The notes under the pieces are model-generated. The model searched no databases. It saw only the letters and a program-made list of their open reading frames with translations, and had not been told where the DNA came from. DNA of 64,000 bases from Mycobacterium sp. Z3061 (lineage in GTDB: Bacteria > Actinomycetota > Actinomycetes > Mycobacteriales > Mycobacteriaceae): positions 5,739,234 to 5,803,233 of the forward strand of contig NZ_CP134062.1 in NCBI RefSeq assembly GCF_031583025.1, in the 5' to 3' direction. Both the position numbers and the translations under genes were made by a program. This document shows, piece after piece, positions 38,001-45,318 of the stretch (the stretch's first letter is position 1; the number at the start of each line of letters is the position of its first letter).

Positions 38001-38281
38001 TGGAGCGGGGCACCGAGGGCGACCTGGTCGAGGCGCAAGACGCCATAGAACGCTTGGCTCACCTTGGTGGACAACAGGATTGGGCGATGCGCGAGATCAC
38101 GCTAGTGCGGCTGCGCGCTCTGATGGCCCGCACCCGCGGCGGCGACGACGTTTACCGGGATCTATCGGACCGTTATCGGGCCATGGCCGAAGCACTCGGA
38201 TTCGAGGGACACGCCGCGTGGGCCGAGGCAATGATGAAGCACGCTGCCGATCGCCCGGCCCCGCACAAGTCAAGTACTTGA
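35096..38281 (+). CDS. Zinc-ribbon / class III cyclase-fold / AAA-ATPase signalling protein
   Basis: 1,061 residues from GTG at 35096. Domains in order: a zinc ribbon (CxxC at 4-7 and 18-21); a class III nucleotide cyclase fold (~35-195); an AAA/STAND ATPase with Walker A GPPGIGKSR (~260) and Walker B LFVVEDAHWID (~378); then a long helical, TPR-like C-terminal half. By-eye alignment of the cyclase keeps both metal aspartates (LFADV and TGDG) and the transition-state arginine (QRM). The adenine-selecting lysine and aspartate and the transition-state asparagine are replaced (Glu, Ala, Gly), so cAMP synthesis is doubtful. Convergent with the acyltransferase-like gene, overlapping by 12 bases. 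Confidence 0.88.
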   Translation: MTTCGSCGNELREHAKFCDQCGAPRIFAADTAKYKQVTVLFADVVRSMDIAAALDIERLREVMTELVQRSAAVVQRYGGTVEYTGDGVMALFGAPVALEDHAYRGCLAALAIQEDAAGLAAEVARRDGVRLQLRVGLNSGRVIAGGIALGYAATGETVGLAQRMESAAPPGGVLLSAATARLVEHIVVLDEPEWVPIKGADQPVLARRLLAVRRPDGVVPRAEASLVGRRWEMAALDAVVDRAIGGRGGVVTVVGPPGIGKSRVAREIAARAASRRVEVYWTFCESHARDVSFGVVARLLRAASGVTGLDGPAARRQVRDTVPPDANPQDLLMLDDLLGIADPDVPLPQIDPEARRRRLTSLINSTTLARTDPALFVVEDAHWIDAVSESMLADFLTVIAGTPSVVLITYRPEYQGALTRVLGAQSIALAPLADSDTSALLSELLGSHPSVGDLAPIIAERAAGNPFFTEEMVRELVQRGTLTGERGSYVCSATVAELSVPATVQAAIAARIDRLDSAARRTLSAASVIGARFDADLLAALGFEPQVEELLRAELIDQVRLAPSAEYAFRHPLIRQVSYESQLKADRAEWHRRLATAIESSSPKSVDSDAALIAEHLEAAGDLRAAYGWQMRAGTWSATRDVSAARVSWERARRIADALPDDDPDRLSMRIAPRTMLCAISWQAMQQTRGLFQELRELCTAAGDKVSLAIGMTGLETELMFAARTREGSRLASEQMALLSSIDDPAPTVGLAFIAFNNWFDAGEFGEILRWSDIVIDLADGDPATGAEFGFGSPLAAALAWRGVAGWWVGRPGWRQDVDAAYLAGQRDPTSQAMIACWTYGLAISYGVLRADDATLDKLEQALHTAEGSSNAALSIVKYGLAAALLRRDAGADRERGLELMLQVRDIWLNEPIPFLVPVAELWVARVRSRRGEQDAAIPVMRNAVDELYRAGRPFFGVLASGMLVETLLERGTEGDLVEAQDAIERLAHLGGQQDWAMREITLVRLRALMARTRGGDDVYRDLSDRYRAMAEALGFEGHAAWAEAMMKHAADRPAPHKSST

Positions 38282-39043
38282 CGCAATCTCCCCCAAGAAC
38301 TTCTGGATCCCGGGGATCAGAACCGGACATGGGCTGCATTCGATGAAAGTCCGGTAACCGCGTTCGCACGACCACCGGACGGCTTCGTCGAACAAGCCGG
38401 CTTGTTGCAAGTTGGCGAACCAGTAATCCGCGTCGAGGATCGACGTGTCCAGTCCGGCGCCCGTGACCGAGGAGATGAACGGAACATCCGCGCATCGCGA
38501 CCGCATTCCGCCAAGCGAGATGCGCAACCGTTGGCGAAGCGTGTCCACCTCGGCACCGTGGGTGTCCGGAACCGCCCCAATCGCGTTGCCGCACAGCGTC
38601 ACCACTCGCGCGGCGTCTCGCAGCGACAAGGCACCGGCGACGTATGCCGCCGCGACTTCACCCAGGGCCAGGCCTATCACCGCATCCGGATGGATTCCCA
38701 TCGCACGCCACTGCGCAGCAAGCGACACCGTGATAGCAAACAGCAACGATGGCGCGACGTCGGGGCGATCCGGCCTGGGACATCCGGCGCCGCGCTGCAC
38801 CGTTCCGAGCAGCGACCAATCGACGAACTCGGCGAAAGCGTCTTCGCAGAGCCGCAACTGCGCCCGGAACGCATGCGCGCATTCGACGGCCGCGAGCGCA
38901 CCGCCAGTCAGGCATGAGCTCTGTCCGGGGAACACGAACACCGTCCCACCGGTCGCGATGGCCTTCGCGACAAGATCTTCGGCACGAACGCCCCTACGGG
39001 CGGCGAAGCTCGCAGCGATCACAGGACTCGGCCGACGGGTCAC
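38270..39043 (-). CDS. Acyltransferase-fold (PKS AT-like) pseudoenzyme, shortened
   Basis: 257 residues clearly related to malonyl/methylmalonyl acyltransferase domains of polyketide synthases: TVFVFPGQSS (~33), VDWSLLGTVQRG (~75), GEVAAAYVAGALSL (~127), FISSVTGAGLD, DADYWFANL, TFIECSPCPVL. The nucleophile motif GHSxGE reads GLALGE, so both the histidine and the catalytic serine are gone. The segment that normally carries the second catalytic histidine is deleted (about 80 residues missing around residue 155), and SPHPVL reads SPCPVL. The frame is otherwise intact. It lies 45 bases downstream of the LuxR-type regulator on the same strand. It may be a ligand or protein-binding remnant, or a decaying gene. 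Confidence 0.82.
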   Translation of the reverse strand: MTRRPSPVIAASFAARRGVRAEDLVAKAIATGGTVFVFPGQSSCLTGGALAAVECAHAFRAQLRLCEDAFAEFVDWSLLGTVQRGAGCPRPDRPDVAPSLLFAITVSLAAQWRAMGIHPDAVIGLALGEVAAAYVAGALSLRDAARVVTLCGNAIGAVPDTHGAEVDTLRQRLRISLGGMRSRCADVPFISSVTGAGLDTSILDADYWFANLQQAGLFDEAVRWSCERGYRTFIECSPCPVLIPGIQKFLGEIASST

Positions 39044-39088
39044 TCGGCCATCATGTGAAGGTCAGCGTCGAACTCAAGCAGTATTCCG

Positions 39089-41704
39089 CTACTCAAATCG
39101 GCGATGCGACACCAGCGCGGCGAGTTCCTCGCGGGTGGTGGTGCCGGTTTTCGACATCGCCCGGTAGATGTGGCTTTCCACGGTGCGTACCGAAAGTGTC
39201 AGCCGGTCAGCGACCGCCCGGTTGGACAAACCCGCACCGATGAGCATGACGATCTCCCGCTCCCGATCGGTGAACGGCAGCGGTTCGCATGCCTGGCGAC
39301 GCGCTGGAGTCGACACCCCGCCGCACTGCTCTGCCAAGGCATCCGCCCTGGCCGCACAGCCCAGGGCCGAGCCCCGTAACCCCTGGTTGCGGTACGCGAC
39401 GGCGGCATGGGCGGCCGCGTCGATCGCGGCAATGTGGTCACCGACCTGTTCGAACTCGTCTGAGGCCGCGGCGAGCCCACCCGCGTCGCCCGAATTGAGA
39501 GCGGCCGAGAAGCGCGCCGCGATGCCGACCCGCGGTCCCTCGACGACCGCTTCGAGCTCATTCAACCTGGCTGCGCCCGAGCGGTCGCCAAACTGGGCGG
39601 CGGTCTGCAGACACAGCACTTCCGCCCCGAATTGCCCTTTCGCCGAGGCCTTTTGGGCCGTAGCCAACGCGATCGAGATCGCCTCGGAGACGGCGCCCTG
39701 GACCGCAGCCACCCACGCCCGCGCCAAACCGCGCTCGTAGTCCAGCGACCGGAAAGGGCGATGCTGTTTGTCCAACGCGGCGAGCTCGGCAGTCGCCTGC
39801 TCGACGGATCCGCTGACAGCCAGGGCAGTGACCCGGCAGATGTCGTAGCGGTATCCCCAGCCCAGCGCGTGCGTGGCGGTCAGTCCTACCACTGCACTTT
39901 CCAGCAACGGACCAGCGGATTGCATATTTCCCGCTCCGAGTGCGGCCCTACCCCTGATCGCGGCACCCAGCAATTGAGCAGCCCCGGGCATGTCGGCCGC
40001 CCGGCGGCTCACCCACTCGGCCACCTCAAGTGCCTCCGAAATTCGGCCCGCCAACAGCAGCGCGCTCACGTGCGAATCCGCGATGTTGAACGCCATCTGC
40101 GGTGCGTCGAAAGAGCGAGCCGCACTGGCATATCCGGCCTCCGCGAGAGCCGATGCTTCCCCGGCTCGTCCGGCGTCCGCGCTTATCGTGGCCAGGACCC
40201 AGGCGATCTCGGCGCCGACGACCGCGGGTAGCTCGGTCAGTACCAGACTCTTCGAGGCGCGCAGCGCACCATCCGGTTCGTCGGTCGCGAACCAGTAGAC
40301 CGTGAGGAAGGCATCGATATAGCTACGCACCTGTGATGCTGCGGTCCGCGCCGCATCGTCGATGATCGCTTTCGCGTGCGCCGGGTCACCCAGCGCCCAC
40401 AGCACGTTGCTGGCCCGCAGGAATGCAAGTCGGGCGCGCTCTACGTCGGTTAACAAGCTGACGTCGATACCGGCCAGCACCGCGTCGGCGTCGGCGCCCC
40501 GGCCCAACCAGGAAAGTGCATGCGCGCGAACAAAACTCGCTTCGGCACCCGCACCGGCACGGACCGCGGCGTCACCAAGTCGATCCGCCAGCGGCAAATC
40601 CGCCAACCAGACGGCGCCGTGCGCCGCGCTGACGAGGAGTTCCGGGTCGGGTGTGAGATCGGACTCCAGACTCAGGGTGGCGCGGCGCACCACGACCTGG
40701 ATGTCGTCGCTGCCGTCGCACGCGGCGAGTTCAGCGGCTACGAGTCCGCGCAATCGCCTCAGCCGGGTCGACGGCGCGCGCCGTCGGCGCACCTCACCGT
40801 AAAGCGGGTGCGCCAAGCGCACCTGCACACCGCCGTCGGACGACTCGAGAGTGATAAGGGCACGCGTGTCGGCCTCCTCTATCGCCACCGGGTCAGCGAT
40901 GCGCCTCAGGTGCGACAGCTCGACTGGCTCCCCGACAGCGACCACGTCAACCACGTCGCTGACCGGCGCCGGCAGGGCCCCGATACGGGCTTCGATCAAC
41001 TCGACCAGTCCGGGCGGCATGACGGGATCGCCCAGCCAGCGCCAGTAGCCGTCCCGGCGGACGATTCGCCGATCTGCGACCTCCTGCTCGACGATATTGC
41101 GCAGATACAACAGGTTGCCGCGGGTGAGCCGCCAAAGTCGCTGAGTGGCAATCGGATCCACGGGCCCGCTCAGAGTGGCTGAGAGCAGCGAACCGGTTTC
41201 CTCGAGCGACAACGGCTGCAGGTCGATTCGTTCGAATTGGCCGATCCCCCAGATCTCCTGCACCGCAGCTGGAATGGGGTCACCTCCGCGAACGGTGAGC
41301 AACACCTTCGCGGCTCCCCGCTGCACAACCTGGTGAAGCACGAAAATCGAGAGCTCGTCCAGCAATTGGACGTCGTCGACGGCCAGTACCACGGGAACAC
41401 CAGGCGGCGCGGCCGTCAGGGCTTCCATCACGGCGCGGGGTAACTGCACGACGTCGTTGACTCCCGGCTGCGCCCACTCGGTAAAGGCGCCCAGCGGAAT
41501 CGCCCGGGCCGCCGAGGTGCCGACGGCCCATCGGCCCTCGCAACCCCTGGAAACGGCTGCAGACAGCGCTTCACGAGCGATCCGACTCTTACCGACCCCC
41601 GCTGGACCGCAGACGACGACGCCGGGGGTGTCCGAGGCCGCAAGGGCAGCTTTGATGATCCGCAGCTGCTCCAAGCGGCCCACCAGCGGCCACGACAAGC
41701 GCAC
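39089..41704 (-). CDS. LuxR-family ATPase regulator (LAL type, Rv0890c-like)
   Basis: 871 residues. The N-terminal STAND/AAA ATPase has Walker A GPAGVGKSR (~34-42) and Walker B VVLAVDDVQLLDE (~105). The middle ~500 residues are helical repeats. The C-terminus is a LuxR helix-turn-helix, LPFTDREREIVMLIGAGL then NRAVADRLTLSVRTVESH. Large ATP-dependent LuxR regulators respond to ligands or partner proteins and activate target promoters. M. tuberculosis carries Rv0890c, of similar size and type, at the corresponding place beside citA (from memory). Divergent from the first PE gene; the acyltransferase-like gene follows it. Confidence 0.92.
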   Translation of the reverse strand: MRLSWPLVGRLEQLRIIKAALAASDTPGVVVCGPAGVGKSRIAREALSAAVSRGCEGRWAVGTSAARAIPLGAFTEWAQPGVNDVVQLPRAVMEALTAAPPGVPVVLAVDDVQLLDELSIFVLHQVVQRGAAKVLLTVRGGDPIPAAVQEIWGIGQFERIDLQPLSLEETGSLLSATLSGPVDPIATQRLWRLTRGNLLYLRNIVEQEVADRRIVRRDGYWRWLGDPVMPPGLVELIEARIGALPAPVSDVVDVVAVGEPVELSHLRRIADPVAIEEADTRALITLESSDGGVQVRLAHPLYGEVRRRRAPSTRLRRLRGLVAAELAACDGSDDIQVVVRRATLSLESDLTPDPELLVSAAHGAVWLADLPLADRLGDAAVRAGAGAEASFVRAHALSWLGRGADADAVLAGIDVSLLTDVERARLAFLRASNVLWALGDPAHAKAIIDDAARTAASQVRSYIDAFLTVYWFATDEPDGALRASKSLVLTELPAVVGAEIAWVLATISADAGRAGEASALAEAGYASAARSFDAPQMAFNIADSHVSALLLAGRISEALEVAEWVSRRAADMPGAAQLLGAAIRGRAALGAGNMQSAGPLLESAVVGLTATHALGWGYRYDICRVTALAVSGSVEQATAELAALDKQHRPFRSLDYERGLARAWVAAVQGAVSEAISIALATAQKASAKGQFGAEVLCLQTAAQFGDRSGAARLNELEAVVEGPRVGIAARFSAALNSGDAGGLAAASDEFEQVGDHIAAIDAAAHAAVAYRNQGLRGSALGCAARADALAEQCGGVSTPARRQACEPLPFTDREREIVMLIGAGLSNRAVADRLTLSVRTVESHIYRAMSKTGTTTREELAALVSHRRFE

Positions 41705-41800
41705 GTCCGTAGCGTACGGGTAAGCACCGCGAATTCACCGGCTTATCGGGCCAACACCGGGCTTGGGTGAGTTCAGCATCCGGTCCTGATGCCACACCCA

Positions 41801-41817
41801 TTTAAGTACCCGACTAC
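41801..41817 (+). promoter_or_regulatory. Element shared by the two PE-MPTR promoters, copy 1
   Basis: TTTAAGTACCCGACTAC matches TTTAGGTAGTTGACTAC at 43616-43632 in 13 of 17 positions. It lies 86 bases before the first PE gene start (41904). It may be a promoter or regulator site kept after gene duplication. Confidence 0.45.
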
Positions 41818-41903
41818 CTAATCCCCAGCCGCCAGTTCACGTGAGGCTTGGCTGAACGCCCCGGCCGGTCCGGTGCGCCACGATGAGTAGTTGGGGGACA
41901 GAC

Positions 41904-43469
41904 ATGTCGTACGTGACGGCAGCACCGGAGCTGATAACCGCGGCCGCAACGGATTTGGCCGCTATCGAGTCGACGCTCACCGCGGCCAACACAGCCGTGA
42001 CGGCCCAGACTACGGCCGTCCTCGCCGCGGGAGCCGATGAGGTGTCGGCAGCCGTCGCCGCCTTGTTCTCCAACCACGGCCGGCAGTACCAGGCGCTGAG
42101 CGCCCAGGCGACGCGGTTCCACGATCAGTTCGTGCGCATCCTGGCAACCGGCGCCACCTCGTACGCCAGCGCGGAGGCCGCCGCCGCCCGGCCCCTGCAG
42201 AGCCTGCTCGACCTCGTCAACGCGCCTTTCGTGACCCTGACCGGGCGTCCGCTGATCGCTAGCGGCGCCGACGTCACCGCGCGGCCCGGACCCGCTGCAA
42301 GTGTGCAGGAGCTGCTGGCCAACCTGGGCCTGGGCAACAAGGGGACCGCCAACGTCGGCAACGGCAACACTGGCAACGGCAACTTCGGCAGCGGCAACAC
42401 CGGTGATTCGAACTTCGGCGGCGGCAACGCCGGCAACGCCAACATCGGCAGCGGCAACACCGGCAGCCGAAACTTCGGCTCCGGAAACATCGGAGACGGC
42501 AACTTCGGCTTCGGGAACGTCGGCACCAACCTTTACGGCCCGGGCGCTAATAACGTGGGGCTGGGCAATACCGGTAACGACAACATCGGCCTGGGAAACA
42601 GCGGCAACGGAAACCGGGGCGGCGGAAACACCGGCAATTTCAACAGCGGTGCCGGCAACACCGGCAACAACAACACCGGATTCGGCAATACCGGAAACAA
42701 CAACATCGGGATCGGCCTCACCGGCAATAATCAGGTGGGCATCAACCTGGCGGGACTGCTGAACTCAGGCAGCGGCAACATCGGATTCGGAAACTCCGGT
42801 ACCAATAACATCGGGCTCTTCAACTCCGGCAGCGGCAACATCGGGCTTTTCAACGCGGGCACTAACCTCGGACAACTGCCGGGCATCCACAACAACATCG
42901 GCATCGGAAATTCAGGCGCCGGCGGTTTCGGCCTCGGCAACACCGGGGCCCTGAACACCGGTATCGGGAACGCCGGCGTCGTCAACACCGGCTTCGGGAA
43001 CTCCGGCAACTACAACACCGGTATCGGAAACGCCGGCACCGTCAACAGCGGCTTCTGGAACGCCGGTGACTACAACACGGGTAACGGGAATCCGGGCGAC
43101 ACGAACACCGGTCTGGGGAATTCGGGTAACGCCAACACTGGCATCGGATCCACCTTCGACACCGGTCTTTCCAGCTCGGGCTTCAACAACACGGGAACCA
43201 ATGTGTCGGGCTTCAACAACACCGGCTCACAGATGTCGGGCCTGCTCAATACCGCCAAAGGCGGCGGCATCGTGAATCACGGAATTTCGGGCATCTCGAA
43301 TTTGGCCACCGGCGGGTCAGACATCAACGGCCGGATGTCGGGCTTCTTCAACACCGCCGTCACCGCGGCGATCGGGGGCCAACCGATCGGCAAGGTGAGC
43401 GGCTACGACTCGGGCTTATTCAACTTCGGCACGGGCATCGCGGGCTTGTTCAGCCTCGGTCGCCTGTGA
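41904..43469 (+). CDS. PE-domain protein with MPTR-like pentapeptide repeats, copy 1
   Basis: 521 residues from ATG at 41904, supported by GGGGGA 6 bases upstream; the frame opens 7 codons earlier without support. Residues 1-~95 are a PE domain (MSYVTAAPELITAAATDLAAIES), followed by YASAE (~91), which fits the YxxxD/E type VII secretion signal. From ~130 on, the protein is tandem NxGxGNxG pentapeptides of the kind normally attached to PPE domains, rather than the GGA/GGN repeats of PE_PGRS. The end (SGLFNFGTGIAGLFSLGRL) resembles PPE-MPTR termini. Expected to be exported to the cell surface. Paralogous to the next gene. Confidence 0.92.
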   Translation: MSYVTAAPELITAAATDLAAIESTLTAANTAVTAQTTAVLAAGADEVSAAVAALFSNHGRQYQALSAQATRFHDQFVRILATGATSYASAEAAAARPLQSLLDLVNAPFVTLTGRPLIASGADVTARPGPAASVQELLANLGLGNKGTANVGNGNTGNGNFGSGNTGDSNFGGGNAGNANIGSGNTGSRNFGSGNIGDGNFGFGNVGTNLYGPGANNVGLGNTGNDNIGLGNSGNGNRGGGNTGNFNSGAGNTGNNNTGFGNTGNNNIGIGLTGNNQVGINLAGLLNSGSGNIGFGNSGTNNIGLFNSGSGNIGLFNAGTNLGQLPGIHNNIGIGNSGAGGFGLGNTGALNTGIGNAGVVNTGFGNSGNYNTGIGNAGTVNSGFWNAGDYNTGNGNPGDTNTGLGNSGNANTGIGSTFDTGLSSSGFNNTGTNVSGFNNTGSQMSGLLNTAKGGGIVNHGISGISNLATGGSDINGRMSGFFNTAVTAAIGGQPIGKVSGYDSGLFNFGTGIAGLFSLGRL

Positions 43470-43615
43470 GCTCGGGAAATTCCGGAGAACTCCTGATACG
43501 TCGCGGCCAGGTACCCGACGTTCGCGCCGACATTCTTCCCGTCGCTGCCGCCGTCGTCAGAACCTCCGGTGCACACGCACGGTGCTCACGATTGAGAGCA
43601 CGTTTTGCACATTGA

Positions 43616-43632
43616 TTTAGGTAGTTGACTAC
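43616..43632 (+). promoter_or_regulatory. Element shared by the two PE-MPTR promoters, copy 2
   Basis: TTTAGGTAGTTGACTAC contains the palindrome GTAGT-TG-ACTAC (43621-43632). It lies in the 282-base gap between the two PE genes, 119 bases before the second start. The rest of 43470-43751 shows no gene. Confidence 0.45.
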
Positions 43633-43751
43633 TCAAGCCCACTTCGTCGGCGCGGATGAATCTGTATTCGACAACCGGTCCCAAACCCGGGGTAACCGGG
43701 AAGAGCAGCACCGCAGTGCATGTCAAACCACGCGTCAGGAGTTGGGCAGTT

Positions 43752-45257
43752 ATGTCATTCTTCATTGCGACACCCGAGTTGATAGCCACGGCGGCAACGG
43801 ATTTGGCCGCCATCGAATCGGCGCTCAGTGCAGCCAACGCCGCCGCGGCCGCGCACACCACGGCCGTGCTGGCCGCTGGCGCCGATCAGGTGTCGTCAGT
43901 CGTCGCCGCTTTCTTCTCGACCCATGGCGAGCAATATCGAACGCTCAGCGCCCAGACAGAGCAATTCCACAACCACTTCGCACGACTTCTGGCCGCTAGC
44001 GCCGGCACGTACGCCAGCGCCGAGACCGCCACTGCCGCCGGACTCGGCCAGGCCGCGGCACCGACCGCAGCCACCCAACCCGGGCCTGCGGCAAGCCTTC
44101 AGGAAACGCTGGCAAACCTGGGCCTGGGCAACAAGGGCGCGGCCAACGTCGGCAGCGGAAACACCGGCAGCAGCAACCTCGGCAACGGGAATTTCGGCAA
44201 CCAGAACATCGGGAGCGGCAACGCCGGTAACACCAACGTGGGCATTGGGAACACTGGCAATGGAAATGTCGGCGCCGGGAACCGAGGTGACGGCAACGTC
44301 GGCTTCGGCAACGGCAACTCGATCGCGGGTAACCCCGGCAAGAACAACGTCGGGATGGGTAACGGCGGCAGCGACAATATCGGCTTCGGCAACAGCGGCG
44401 ACGGGAACCGCGGCGCAGGAAACACCGGAAATCACAATACCGGCGCCGGAAACAACGGTAATTTCAACATCGGCTTCGGCAATACCGGCAACAACAACTT
44501 TGGAATTGGACTCACCGGCAACCAACAGTTTGGCATCAACCTGGCCGGTTTGCTGAATTCGGGCAGCGGCAACATCGGATTTGGCAACTCAGGCACCAAC
44601 AACATCGGCTTTTTCAACTCCGGCGACCACAACGTCGGAATCTTCAACTCGGGCACCAACGTCGTAATCCCGGGCGCCCCGAATAACTTCGGAATCGGTA
44701 ATTCCGGCGTCGGTAACTTCGGACTAGGCAACACCGGCGCCCTCAACACCGGTATCGGAAATGCGGGCGGCGTCGAGACCGGCTTCGGCAACTCAGGCGT
44801 GTTCGACACCGGGATCGGGAACGCCGGGATGACCAACACGGGATTCTGCAACTCGGGCGTCGGCAACACTGGATCCGGAAATTCCGGCAAATCGAACACG
44901 GGCTTCGGAAATGCGGGCAACCTGAACACCGGCCTCGGGTTCGCCACTGACAGTGGACTGCCGAATTCGGGCTTCAATAACACCGGGATCCGCGTCTCGG
45001 GCTTCGGAAATACGGGCAACTACAGCTCGGGTTTTTTCAACACAGTTGTAGGGAATTCACAGGGGAACTCGGGTTTCTCGAATTTTGCGGCAGACGCTTC
45101 GGGTATCAGCGGCAGCATGTCGGGGTTCCTCAACACCGGCGTGCCAACCGCCTTCCCCTTCTTGGGCCAACCCCCGGGCTTCTACAGCGGGTACACCTCC
45201 GGGTTGTTCAACACGGGCGCCGCCATCGCCGGGTTATTCAACCTTGCCCGGCGGTAA
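43752..45257 (+). CDS. PE-domain protein with MPTR-like pentapeptide repeats, copy 2
   Basis: 501 residues from ATG at 43752, with AGGAG 9 bases upstream; the frame opens 32 codons earlier without support. PE domain (MSFFIATPELIATAATDLAAIES) and YASAE export motif match copy 1 closely. The junction PGPAASLQETLANLGLGNKGAANVGSGN is also shared with it, followed by ~370 residues of NxGxGNxG repeats and a similar C-terminus (SGLFNTGAAIAGLFNLARR). The tandem arrangement points to local duplication. The giant regulator gene starts 61 bases downstream on the same strand. Confidence 0.92.
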   Translation: MSFFIATPELIATAATDLAAIESALSAANAAAAAHTTAVLAAGADQVSSVVAAFFSTHGEQYRTLSAQTEQFHNHFARLLAASAGTYASAETATAAGLGQAAAPTAATQPGPAASLQETLANLGLGNKGAANVGSGNTGSSNLGNGNFGNQNIGSGNAGNTNVGIGNTGNGNVGAGNRGDGNVGFGNGNSIAGNPGKNNVGMGNGGSDNIGFGNSGDGNRGAGNTGNHNTGAGNNGNFNIGFGNTGNNNFGIGLTGNQQFGINLAGLLNSGSGNIGFGNSGTNNIGFFNSGDHNVGIFNSGTNVVIPGAPNNFGIGNSGVGNFGLGNTGALNTGIGNAGGVETGFGNSGVFDTGIGNAGMTNTGFCNSGVGNTGSGNSGKSNTGFGNAGNLNTGLGFATDSGLPNSGFNNTGIRVSGFGNTGNYSSGFFNTVVGNSQGNSGFSNFAADASGISGSMSGFLNTGVPTAFPFLGQPPGFYSGYTSGLFNTGAAIAGLFNLARR

Positions 45258-45318
45258 CCCTTTCGGCGCGCTGTCCCTTTACCCGATCTTGACCGCGCGT
45301 TGATTCGCCTGTCCGACG

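Noticed and set aside
38270-39043. Functional malonyl-CoA acyltransferase (FabD-like)
   Set aside because: The serine nucleophile and catalytic histidine are absent and ~80 residues of the fold are deleted.
43470-43751. Possible PE partner or small gene between the two PE-MPTR genes
   Set aside because: No frame with a PE-like or other recognisable sequence; the second PE frame is open here, but the PE N-terminus and ribosome-binding site start at 43752.
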